A DNA stretch of 64,000 nt from Onchocerca volvulus (taxonomy: Eukaryota > Nematoda > Chromadorea > Rhabditida > Onchocercidae). The notes beneath the pieces are model-generated. The model was not told the DNA's origin and did no database searches. It worked only from the letters and a program-made list of their open reading frames with translations. Below, one piece after another: positions 1 through 13,600 of the stretch. The position numbers and the translations under genes are program-made. The stretch spans positions 8,025,562-8,089,561 of the forward strand of contig HG738137.1 in the NCBI GenBank assembly GCA_000499405.2. The letters run 5' to 3'. Each line of letters begins with the position of its first letter. The stretch's first letter is position 1.

Positions 1-1499
1 TGGGCATTTTCCGTTATTTTATTGTAAAACTCATGATTATCCAGTTAATAAGAATATTAAATACGGGTATGCCAAATAAGATTATGTATGTGAAACCGAG
101 CGGTTTAACTTATCGATAACTTATAATCAATTAAAGGGACTAAGCCAAAAACTGATTCGCTTAATCCCTTTAATTGACAATAAGATATAGATTAGTTGAA
201 CGCTGATATTGCCTTATTAAATGTGATTGATTTTTTTACCGTCTTGCTAATTATTAATTTCTTTAATGAACTATTAATGTCTTTTATAAACTATTGTCCT
301 TTTTCTGAGCTATTAGTCTCTTCCATACTACACAATTATTACAATTTTTATAGAAGGTTAAGATATTATATTATATGATACAAATAAAATAAATAAAATT
401 TGAAATTTTTGAAAATTAGATGAATCCAATCGGAATTTTTGAATACCAAAATTCTCTAAATTAAAATCAATGATGATTTCAATAACAAACACACAAACAA
501 AAACAAACCAAAGAATATAAGGATTAGTAATAAAAACAATATTTGAAGTTAACAATAAATCATCAGATAAGGAAAAACAATTCATTTTTCAAGCAAATGA
601 TACAATTCATAAATTAAAAATATGAATTATCAAGTTGAATTTCGTAAATAATCATTATCTGGATATGATCAGTCCTTTCCGAACAATGAAATGAATCGAA
701 ACTAAAAATAAGACAATCTACTCAATTGCTAAGCATCAATAAATTAGAAAATCAATGTTTTTTTTCTCTATTGAATTCATTTAAAATTACTTAATGCTAA
801 ATTGTTTACTAATAATCAAATTTATTTTCTAGCGGTGTTGAAAATATTTTAGATTTTAGTCTTAGTCAACAAAATTTTATTTAGAAAATTTTTTGCAATA
901 TTTGATGCATCAACAATTATCTTGCACAGTGTAATTTCAAAGATGTTTTTTGTTTTTAGAAAAACTGCCCAAAATTATTCCATTTAATCCATTCCATTAA
1001 TAAAATCTATCGCTGATCAACTGTTAAGCTCTCTTATTTCAATTAATTAAGAAACTTTGCTTCGAAAATTTCAGGAAAATGTTCCATTATCAATACATTG
1101 AGAACATTCGCATGAACTGTCATCAAATCATTGTTCATATCATTATCGAATTTTTTTAAGCAATGTTAAGAAAGATAAAACAAAATAAATAAAAAATATA
1201 AACAGGAAAAGGAAAAAGACAATAAGTTTTGCAAATTGCATGCATGAAATCCATTTAATGTTAATCAATTTTTTTTTTTTTTTTAACAAAACAAAGCATT
1301 CTATTTTTCTAAAAATTTATCAAATTTTTTAGTTAACAGTTAATAATGTATGAGAATGAAGATATTATTTGGATATTAATTTATGTAAATTTAAAAAAAA
1401 GAAAGTTGCAGAAATTAATAATATCAACACTTCCATTCTTTTCTGCTTCTCTTTCTCTCTCTCTCTATTTCACTCTTTAGATTTTGTCACACTTGTCAC
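1..1499. other. Tropomyosin intron, left window edge
   Basis: AT-rich sequence with homopolymer A/T runs. I searched it on the minus strand for the next tropomyosin exon (residues from 165) and saw none, so that exon lies further left. No other gene recognised. Confidence 0.6.
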
Positions 1500-1617
1500 C
1501 TCATCGTATTTGCGATCAGCTTCTTCGGCTAATAATTGCGCTTCTTTTAATTGTGATTCCACCGTGTTTGCACGCTCTTCATCTTGGAATGAACGATTTT
1601 CCATAACCTTGCGAACA
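1500..1617 (-). CDS. lev-11: Tropomyosin alternative exon, residues 125-164, version a
   Basis: 118 nt, reading [20 protein letters not shown] and ending [10 protein letters not shown], the standard nematode muscle tropomyosin sequence. Acceptor GATTTAG, donor GTGACA. Reading past the donor meets a stop after about nine codons. It is the last tropomyosin exon inside the window. Confidence 0.94.
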
Positions 1618-4600
1618 CTAAATCCCCAATACAATTTAATATAATATAATACATCAATATTTTCTCACATCTTTTTTCTTTTCGATTGTTAACTTTCTTC
1701 GTTATTTGTTAAATATTCTCATTTTTTCGCAGAAAAACTAAATTCTATTACTTCATTTCAACTTTTTGGGAAAAAGCAAAAAGAATAAATTGCCAAAAGT
1801 CATTCTTCAATTTTCAAACTTTTACTCATAATTTTCGATTCATAAATTCTAATTTAATTTTACACTAAATTTTTAAACACATATATATATGTCAATAAAT
1901 TTCTTACTGTAGAATTTAGCTATTATTATCATTAATTATAATTACGGAATGAAAGAAAAACCAACCGCAGAAGCCTTCATTAATTATGGTATAAAATGAT
2001 AGAGAAATAGAAGACAAAAAGTTTCGAAAAAGAATGATAGGAAGAAGCAAAAAGAATAATTTAGAAAACGAAATTCTAAATTCTAAATTTTAAGAAAAAA
2101 AAAGGAATGATAACGAATGAAAACATAAATAAAAAGATTAGAAAATACACACATACAAATATGCGTAATATAAAAAAATAAAATAATTCAAGAGGAAAAT
2201 TCAGGAAAATGAATGAATTACTGTAAGGGTAAACAAAAATGCACACCGATGAAATTATAAATTTAATGAAATTTAACATTTAAATTCAGCTATAAAAATG
2301 CTGCATCAATGTTATTATAGATCAATTTTTGTTCCTTCTTATTTCCTTCATTTTATTTCATGTTTTAAATTTTCAAAATCAAACAATCATTCGAATTTCA
2401 GAACAAAACTATATCTAAATTTCAAAAATAAGCTTAAATTTTTCAAATAAATTACAATTGATGAATAAATGGATGGTACGATCTAAAATAGGTTAAGGCC
2501 AAATTACTTATTCAATTTTATTTCCAATGAATTCAAAATACTAACAATCTTAATAATGTCACTTCAAATAAGCTATAATAAATTTATATTTCTTGCAAAT
2601 AAAAATATCCAACCAAATTTCAAATTTCAATTATTTAAGAAGAAAACCAGGCAGACAGATGAATATGCAAATATTAATTGTGGAGAAAATTGTTAATTTA
2701 ATAAATGAAACAGAAAAAAAAAAAAAAAACGAGTAAAAGCACAACCTCATCTGATTTATTTTCGGTTTCAGCCAATAATGCTTGTGCTTCCCGTAATTTT
2801 TGCTCCAACTCACCGCAACGATCATGATCTACGTCAATACGATTTTCCAACGCTTTACGTGCGCTGAATTATTGAGAAAAAAAACAAACACATGTATTTT
2901 CATTCCGTTAAATATATTTTATTTAAAAATTTTAGGAAAGAAACAAAAAAAGTTACTTTTTTTTTAAAATGTACATTGCAATAAAACATATCTAGAATAT
3001 TAAAGGTTATTATTATTATCACTCAAAAAGTTCAAATCAAAAAAAAACACACTCAATAATATTGTAAATTAATTAATTGTTAATTAAAATATTTTTTCTA
3101 TTTTCGGTTCATACATATATATATATATATATGTTACTACTTAAATAAGTTTCAATTTTTTAATGATTCATTAAATTGCTATATTATAGCTTAAATATCA
3201 AATTCGTTCTGGGTAAAATGGAGAAAAAAATCTCTGCAATATTATTGTAAAATTAATATCTCAAATTTTCAAATGATATGTTGGGAAAATAACAATATTA
3301 TCAAAAAATTTAATTGTTCCAATAATTTTCAAACTAATTGTAGATAACATAGTGAGACAAGCATGCAACATGCAATACACCTCAAGCATGCAATAATGAA
3401 TGCATAGCATAGTGAAAATGACAATAATAGTAACAACATTAAGTAAACATGAGACACAAATGAACACGTAAATCACAAATAAACAAGAAAAAAAAACAAA
3501 CAATTAACATTAAAAATCAATCAGCTAAACATATATTTTACCAAATATATATTTTGCAAATCTCGATAATTCCGCAATTTACATTCACTTAAAACGTTGC
3601 AGTTCGTGAATTCCGCAGCATAAATTGAAGAATGTAGTATTACCATGACGATAAGATGAAAAAATTCTAAAGAGGTTAACAAAAAACAAAAAAAAAAAAT
3701 TTAAATTTGGACAAAAAACCGTAAAACAAAAAATGAATGAAATACCTCTTCATATTTCCGATCTGCTTCATCAGCAATTACTTTTGCTTCATCAACCTGT
3801 ATTTCTAATACATTTGCTCGTTCTTCATCTTGTTGTGATCGTGTTTCCATCGATTTACGAGCACTATGACATTAAGAAAACAAAATGTCACAACGACAGG
3901 AACATATAACAAAAACACAAGAATTGGATAACAAAAATCAATTTAGCAACATAAATCCATTCTTATGTTTATTTAAATTAAAATCTAAAAAGAAAAAAGC
4001 CTATTATTACCAAAAAACTAAAAAAAAGGATCATCTTTTTATAGATAATTTTAATTATAAGTCTCAAATTTATACTATCACTTGATCAACACTAAATATT
4101 CAATAATTAGCAAAAGTTAACAAAAAAAACTCATTTGTTTACGAAATTTTCAACTGTTGCAAATCTTTTTCCTTATTACTAATCAAATGCTAAAACGACT
4201 AAACTTGAAACAATTAAAAGCCAACTTTTGAACGATTACTCTTTCATGTGCATGTTTTAAATCTATCTGTTTTATTAATTATGTCATTATATTATAAGCA
4301 AAACTTTGATTTTTATAGACTTTTGAATTAGTAAATTTATTTGTTTTTAATCTGTAAAAATTATTAATTTATAAAAAACAAAAAAAAACAAATAAGAGTT
4401 ATACGGTGCGCAATTCAAGCAAATTAAGCAAAAAAAAAGCTCGATTTTCAAGCGAATTTTTTTTCCTTGCTATTAAAATTTTAATTAATATGCTATAGCG
4501 TCACATTAAAAAAAAACAAAAAACAAAAAAAAAATAAAAAAAAGAAAGAAAAGATTGAGACAATGAAATAGAAGGAGGCTGAGAATACTTCATGGAACAA

Positions 4601-7600
4601 AAATAAGGAAATTACTGATAGCGGCTGCCGTTTCGGTTGGCTTCTCTTTTTTTTCCTTTTCCGGTTGAACAAAAATTTCTGGAACACTTTTCAGAAATAT
4701 TCCAGAAATTAACGACCGGCAAAATTTGTCCGAAATTATTTCGCTGACCGTTCAGATTCATCAGCTGTATGTGTTGCTTCTTCCAATTTATCCGTTGCAA
4801 TCTTCAAACGTTCCTCAGCTCGTTCCAATTCCTCTTCCAGAAGTGTCATACGACGATTCAGGGCTGCTACCTCAGCCTCCGCCTAGAAGTTCCACGTTTC
4901 TATTTTGTAACCTTCACATGCCTCCGGTATCATCTTCCGTCTAACCGGATATCTTCCCGGTATCACTTTCTAATCAGATATCTCCCAGTACTATCTTCTG
5001 GATATCCTTCGGTATCATCTTTTAACCGGATATCCTCCGCTACTATCTCTGGTATCAGTAATCACCAGATCAGGTGCTATGATTCTAATAAAATAAATAA
5101 AACATCCTAAACTCTACAAATCCAAAAAAAAAAGGAGAAAAAAAAAGCAAATAATATAATTCCTAAAAAACCTAAATAATTAAATCTAAGATTTAGGAAA
5201 TCTGGATTTTTTTCATACCTATTGATAGCATTTTTAATTTTATATATTTTATTTTAGAATTTTTCTGCATTATTTTTGAAAAAAATTTTTCAAATTTTAA
5301 ATTTAAAACAGCATCTAATCAAATTTGATTCAATAATATTTAAATAGCACTATTTTTTTTCTATGTGGTGCATTATGATCGTTTTCAATTTCATCAATTT
5401 TCAACAGGAAAAAAAAAAAATTATAACCTGTTGAAGAGAAAAATCAAAAATTTCCAATTTTTTTTCATTTTTTTTAAACTTTTTTTTTTCATTTTAAAAT
5501 TTGACAAGCAAGAAAGCTATTTGATAAGATAAAGAAAATAGAAGAAGAAGTCAACAATCATCTTGCTTGTCTTATTTGTTTTTTTTTTTTTTGATCGTTA
5601 CCGTTCAGCTTCATCAGCTGCTTTTGATGCTTCCTCTAATTTTTCCGTAGCATTTTTTAAACGATCCTCTGTCCGTTCCAAATCCTCCTCAACAAGCACA
5701 ATCCGACGATTCAATGCTGCTACTTCAGCTTCAGCCTGAAATGATATTTTCTTTACGAAATTCGATCTATAAAGTCATATTAAAAAAAATTTCCCTCAAA
5801 ACTGTTAAATTTAGATACAGTAAGTAGTAACCTTTTCCTTAGTTTTACAGTAAGTAATTTATAGTAATCATTTTCTTAAGTATCTCCTCTTAATCCTAAC
5901 TTCCTGAGATTCCAATTTTCAATTTTCAAAACTTCAATTTCGCCAAATTTTCTAATATTATTTTTAATTTTATCAAATTTCTCAACAATAACTTTCAAAG
6001 TTGCCGAATTATTTCTAATATTTCATAGCATTAAATCATCTATAATAGGATCTTAATTATCATTATTTTTACACTAATATTATTGTTGATTCTTCTTTAA
6101 ATAATAAGTAAACCAATTTTTTTTTCTTTTCTTAATTTTTCGCAATGTAAAATTCTTCAAATTTTCAATTTTCATATTTTTATTTTCATTCAATTTCTTT
6201 AAATTTACCAAATTCCTTTAATATTCCATAGCAATAAAATCATTTATAATTAAAATGTAATCATTATTTTTATATTCAAATTATTATTAACATATCCTTC
6301 AAATGCAATATTTTTCGACCATAAAATTTATTAATATTACTGTATAACAATTCTTTCAGAGAAGAAGAAAATATAATTAATAATAAAATTTAGTGAAAAT
6401 TTTATAAATGAAATATTCAAATATAAAGATAACTCATATATTGTACTGAGTAAAGAATGGTAAAATCTAAATAACAATAGAAGTACGATGACATGAGTAT
6501 TTGAAAGTTAAGAAAGAAAGAAAAGATCGAATTGTCAATTTCTATTTTCCCATTCAGTAATAACTATTACTATTATTACCAACTTCTTCTTCAATCGCAA
6601 TTATGTACCTAAACTTGAAATATCACTTGATAATTTCAACGCTTGAAAATTTTACAAAATTTCCCGAAAACTCATCAATTTTTATTGAGTAGTTGATTGA
6701 AATGACTTAATTGTTATTTGAATAATTATTAAGATGACTGAGCAATCGATAATTAAACGACTAAAAGTACTAGAAAGAAGGAAATAATTTGAAATGAAAA
6801 TCATCAGTTGCCACATTTTCAACTTTCTACAATTCTAAATAATAATGCAAATATCTACTGAAGTAAAATCCAAAATTGGATCATTTTATAATCATCGAAA
6901 TATCAAAATTTCGATTTAAAGATCCCTTGATCTAAAAATTTTGATCTAATTACTTTAACTTTCTAATTTTTTATTTTTTTAAAAATATAAGTTCAATAAT
7001 TTTTGATTCTGTCATAATTTTGTACAACATAATTACTGATTTTATTCACCATTTTGTACATAATTTTTTTTTTGTACATTAATTTTTTGTACATTTTGTA
7101 CATAATGAATTTCCAAAAAAAAAAAAAAACCATTCAGATTTTTGATTTTATGCTCCTAATTACCTCTTTTATTTCGGGAACAAAAAAAGAAAGAAAAAAG
7201 TTAATTTTAGTTATATCTATTCGATTTTATTCTCTCATTTCAAATTTTTTTGACATATTTTATTCGGTTTAAATAAGAATTTTGAAAATGCTTTTCTTCT
7301 CTTACTCCATCTTCTCTCCTTACAAACAAAAAAGAATATTTTAATAAATATTTTTAAAAGGATCCTTTTAAAGAATTTTAAAATAAAATCTCATAAATAT
7401 TTTTTCTGTTTGCTTCTTTTTTCTTTTTAAAAGCAAAAAATTTTTATATATTATTTGCCTTCAAATTATGTACTATTGATTTTCCCCAATATTTTACCAA
7501 ATCTTTTTCATTTTATCCATTTAAAACATGACACAGATGTTTTCAAGCTTTTAAAATGACAAAGAAAGAGAGAATTTCGAAAAGTAATATAATTTTCCTT

Positions 7601-7646
7601 TTCATCGATCAATATTTTACTCATCATATAACAATTCGAATTACAT

Positions 7647-7686
<40 letters not shown>

Positions 7687-10600
7687 ACGCATAGTTTTCT
7701 TTTTTTTTTTTTTGCTTACGTTATGCAAATTAATTTTAAAATTATATAAAACATAAATATGATGGAAAAGTAAACAATGAATAAGATATAACGTTTCTCG
7801 GAGAGAAAAATGTGTAAAATTATCTGTGAAAACTGGAATTAGAACATTTTCGAACTAAGCAAATAAGTAACTTGAAATCGAGTAAACAGATAATTGAGTA
7901 TATGTTTGAATAATCAAAAGAAATATCAACTTATCTCAATCATCACTGTACCAAAAGAAAAAAAAAAATCTTTTAAAACTATCAACTATTTTACTATTTA
8001 TTATAACTTAATTTTACTATTTCGTCATTATTTTTTTTGACGAATCACAATTATCACATCAACTACTCCATAATCTGTCATAACGGCATTATTTAGCATA
8101 TCAACTATTGCATTATTTAACACTGAATTTCTAAAAACATAATTGAATTTTCAAAAAAAAAAAAAATCAAATTTATTACTTCAATTTAAACATGAATTTG
8201 TAAAATGCTTTTCAAGTAAAAATTAATAATTAAATGATTTGGATGATTGATAATTGGATGATCAAATAAAACTGATTAAACGATTTCAAAAAAAAATCAA
8301 TTAATTACGAAAAAATAAATCTGAAATTATTCAACTTTAAAATTGAAATCATGCTTTATGTAAATCTTTTTTTCCAAGCATTGATGTAAAAAATTGAAAT
8401 TTATCTAATATACAAAAAGATATTTAAATTCATACGTACATCTTCACGCTTCTTCCGTTCCTCTTCCAGAAGCCGCTTCACTTCATCTGCTTCATCTTTT
8501 GCTGCTTCCGCTTCTTCCCGAGCTTGACGCATCTTTTTCTTGAGTACGTCAAGAAGTGACGTTTGTTGTGCTCCAGTTTTTTCCGGTTTTGACATTTTTT
8601 ATTATTTCTTTCTTTTTTTGTCTTCTTTTGTCACTTCTTTTCTTCTTTCTTCTAGCAGCTATAATTAATTGATTATTTGATATCATTTAAATAATAAATT
8701 TTATACCGAATTTACGCATTCCATTGATGCTGATTAATAAGAAAAATCAAAAAATATATAAACACACTTATCAATCTTCTATGAAACTGAAGAATTATGA
8801 AATAAAAAATTAAAAAATTACTAAAAAATCAAAAAAAAGACTTTCCAAGCATAAATATGACGCAGGAACAATAAACATAAACAACAAAAATACGGGAAAT
8901 TTTAAGAAATTAACAATGATAAAAAACTGAGTATTATCGAAATATTTGATAAATTATTTTAATTAAAAACCATAAAATTTCGGATATTCTCAAAATTCTA
9001 AAAATTTAAAAAGAAATTTAACAATTTTTCCCATTTAATATTTTCAAAAAAAAAACCAAATAAGTCCAGATCTGATAGAAGCACTTTTGCATTGAGTAAG
9101 TTTATAAATTAGTGAATAGTTGTGTTAAATTAATAATAATTCTTAGCAATTAAATTGTCGAAAATGCAAATAATTAATTTTATTAGGCTTGTTTACTTTC
9201 CTAGAAATTCATTATACTGAATTTGCCATTAACAAGATTAGAAAATAATTTCATATATCATTCTCAGTTAATTAAAATTCTTTCGAAAGCTTTTCAATTT
9301 CAAATTTAATTCAAATTTGAAGTTCAATTAACACTATTTACTACCTATAATTTTTCGTATAGCTATTTGATGAAAAGTTTTGGAAGAATTGATGGGATAG
9401 TTAAGTGGAAATAGATTGGAATGATACTTAAAGAAAACTTGAAGATTCGTAATCAAAGTGAAAAAATAACAAAAAATGACAATTAACATTTCGGTAAGTA
9501 TACCACCATCAAACATATTACAACAATTTTTACAGTTTTATTTATTTTTTTTTCTTCTCTCTTACTAACATTTTTACCTTTAATCACTTGTTCTTTCCAT
9601 TTCTTTTCCCTCTTTTTTCCAATCTAATATTTAAATAATTTAAATTTAAGTTAAACTAGCTTTAGTTTAAATTTGCAACAAATCTCAATCATTTATTAGG
9701 TTCAATAAGAGATGGAGAAAGATAAAGAAGGGAAAAACTAAGAATATCGTAAAAAGTTTCTTTCCCCAACTTAATGTTTAAATAATTTAAACTTAATATT
9801 AAAATAGTTCAACTTAAAATTTGCAATCTTAACAATCTCAATAGTTAAGAGGATCAATAAGAGAAAGAGAGAGAAGAAAGATAAAAATATTTGGTATGAA
9901 ATGTTTTTTCCTTCGCTTTCTTAATATTTGGATAATTTATACCTAAATTAAACTAGTTTAGCTTAAAATTTCCAATCTTAAAAATCACAATTATCTAATA
10001 AGACTAATGAGAGAAAAAGCGAAAAAAAAAGAAGGAGGGAAAAGAAGAACAAAGATAAAAGCGAATTCCTTCCTCCTTTTTCTTCATTTCAAGTATATAT
10101 TTTAAATTATTTTAAATGATTTTTGTATTTGATCGTAAAAATTTCAAACATTTATCGCGATAAAAACGATTCGCTCATTTTTGTGACAATCAAACGAAAG
10201 AGAAGTAATAATTATAGTAAAATGAATAATGATGATTATGATGATTTGTGATTTCCTCTCTCTTTCTCTCTTTGTCAACTTTTCTTTTTCCCGTATAATC
10301 AATCATCCATCTCTTTATTAATCCATCTATTTCTCACTTCAATTCTTTTTTCGAGAGAAAGAGAAGAGAAGAGGAAAAGAGGGGGAGGATGCAAATTACA
10401 AAAAAAAAAAAATTCGATTCGATCCGGAGTTGATTTTCTTTTTCAACTTTTTCATAAAAAGAAAAAAAAAACTATGAAAGAAGAGAAGTAATACAACAGC
10501 ATCGATAGATTCCGAAAATATTTTGATTGAAATTTGTAAAGAAACAGAATTATTATGTCTTTTTAAATTTGACATATCGAATCATATCGAATGAATTGTT

Positions 10601-13600
10601 AAAAATTGGAATAAATATTCACTTAAATTTCATCGTGAAAATTTGATACACCAAATTATTCAAAATTATAAATTTAATGTATCAAATTGTTCAAAATTAT
10701 AAATATGATACCGCTTTATTCCGTCAGAGATTCATTTCAGAAAATTGAATCAGTTATTAAAAATTGAAATATATATGTATTAAATTTAATTTTTAAAATG
10801 TCGTGTATAATTTCCTTGTTTACCATATTATTTAATGTTTCTATATTTACTTCTCAAAATGATTGATACCATATTTCTTATAAAAACATGTGAAAATATG
10901 ATACTGCATCATGATCATAAATCAAACTATTAGTAACAATAAGCAGATAATTCGTTTTGAATCTAAAGATTATCTATAATTCCTTCTTTTCAAATATTAT
11001 CGGCACATTAATTAATATTTACAATAATAAAAAATCAAGTATTTCTCATATTTCAAATATTTCAAAAAATTTAAATATTTAAAGGTTTAAAACTGCAAAT
11101 TTAAAAAAAAAATTCTTAAAAGATACTTGAAAGTAGTTAAAAATATTTGAAAGTTAAACATTCAAACTTATATTTTGCTGGGAATAATTTTAAACTTTTT
11201 GGAACTGATATTTAATGGAAAGTTTTTTCAATCTCATTATTAATCGAATCAAGAAACATGATGGCAATAATTTACAATGATTTTATCAATCATAAAATTA
11301 ATTCCGAATAACAAGAAACCAGTTTTACTTAATATCCATAAATATTAAAATTTTCTCTCATAATAATGTGAGATATAAATATAATAATAATAATCCATCA
11401 TAACATACTATTTAAAATGTTCACATAATTATTTTTGCATTATAAATGATAAAAGAATACACGTGAAAAAAGGTAAATATAAGATGGAAATATTAGTAGT
11501 ATTTATATCATTAATGAATTCGAAAATGATGCAAGAATAATGATTTGAGTAATTTTTTTTTCAGCCAACGATTAGTCTTTAAAATAATTTTTAAATTAAA
11601 TGACTATCAGGTAAGCGTGTTTTTCTCACGCAACCCATAATGAATAAATATACGTAAACAAAAAATATACATCTTTTTCGTATTCAATAAATAAGAAAAA
11701 GAACAGCGGAGCAGCAGAAAAAAAGAATGATTAAAATGATTAAATGTTAAATTTATGAAATTCTTTTCAATTTCAAATATTTTATGTTTCATTCTGATCC
11801 AAATAAGTGATTAATTATTGATCAATAAATGAGCAAATGATTTATCCTAATCCCAATATATCATTCATTAACCTTTTTTTCAGCAATTATGTAAGGTTTT
11901 TAATTATGCGAATTTAAGAGAAAAATAAAGTTTTTATTTTAAAATGAAATAAAAACGAGATAAAATATATACATATATGATGAAATGTTTCAAATATATA
12001 TACAATATTTTTTCAAAATTATTTCCACCAATCACTTTCCTTATCATTCCTTATCAATTTCGTCACTAATATTCTACTCTACCTATTCATACAAAATTAA
12101 AAAAAAAATTTCTCCGAAAATGTACGATTCAACTTTTCTATCGATCAAAGAAAAAGTGAAAGAAAAGGTGAAAAAGAAGAAAAGATGGCGAGAGCGAAAA
12201 TGAAATAAAATAAAGCAAAAATGAACATAATAGAAAGGATTGGATGAGTGAATTATTTTTAACAATCAAAAAAAAAAAAGGAAGAGAAATAGAAAGAGAG
12301 GAGATGAGGGAGAGAAGCGGAGAGAGAGAGAACAGGAAAAAAAGTTCATTTATCATAGAGAAATAATGGAACGGAACGAATATGCTAATTTCGTTACAGA
12401 AAATGTTCCGATTGCAAAAATGCATTGTTATCGATTAATAACAATCAATACTAACACAATGATCGCTACCGATTCGAGAATAAACGAACGATTCAAAAAA
12501 TGCTATTTAACTGTTTTAAGTAGTAGTAATTACATTTAACGGCTGCAGCAGTAGATGCAGTAGATGTAGAAATACTGCTAAAACTCGTTAACTGATGCAG
12601 ATTTCAGCATTTTTTTGCATTTGCTTCTTTTTTTTTTCTTTTTACTATTATTTTCTCTTTTTAGCATTTGACACTATTCCTACGTGTAGCTACAAAAAAT
12701 AACTGCATCAGTCGCTGCAGCGGTAGTAGCAATAGTAGTAGCAGTAGAAATTAACTACAAAAATAATTGCCGTAAAAGTAGTAGCAGTAATAGTAGTAAC
12801 GGTAGCAGTAAGTGTAGCAACAAAAGTTAACAACAATAACTGCTGCAGTAATAGCAATAATTGTAGTAGTGATAGTAATGATTGTAGTAATTGCAATAAT
12901 TAATTAATAATTAGCAATGAGATAATAATTGAAGGGAAAATGCTTCCTCATTCATGCATCCTATTGGCTATTTCCTTTAGCAATTATATATTTCATTCGT
13001 ACTATTCTTTCCTTTTTCCATTCAATAATGATTGGATGAATAATGTGCAGAAATTGTAAAATTGTAGGGAAAAAAAAGGAAAGAAAAAAAGGGAAAATGT
13101 GACAATAATGTGATAGTAAATGATAATTTCAATAGTAACTGTCAAATTTACATATCACTTACATTTAAATTTCGAATATATAAGTAAACATAAAGCAAAA
13201 GGAATGAATTGGGAAATTTTCTCATAAAAATGATAAAAAATTGATATTTTTTAAAAAGTAACAAAAAATTACCATTTACTGCAAAAAGAAGAAAGAATGT
13301 CAATTTTTATATTTCCATACATTACCAATTTGAATACATGAAAATTTTGTAAAAAAGTTATTCTTTTACACAATTGATTATTTTGCAAAAGAAACGAAAC
13401 AAATAAAACTACAAAATGGAAGTTTGAAAATTGAAAAAGAAAGTCGAATTTTAGAAGAAAATTGGAAATTTCAGTTAGCAAAAAAAAAGCAAACTTCAAA
13501 AAAGGCATTTTGATGAGAATAAAAATGAATCTGTTCTGACAGAGAGAGAAAAATATTTTTTCAAAGGAAAAGAGAAAGAGCGAGAGAGAGGGAAAGAGAA

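Noticed and set aside
4726..5110. Plus-strand open frames across the tropomyosin exon
   Set aside because: Antisense shadows of the minus-strand tropomyosin exon and adjacent minisatellite.
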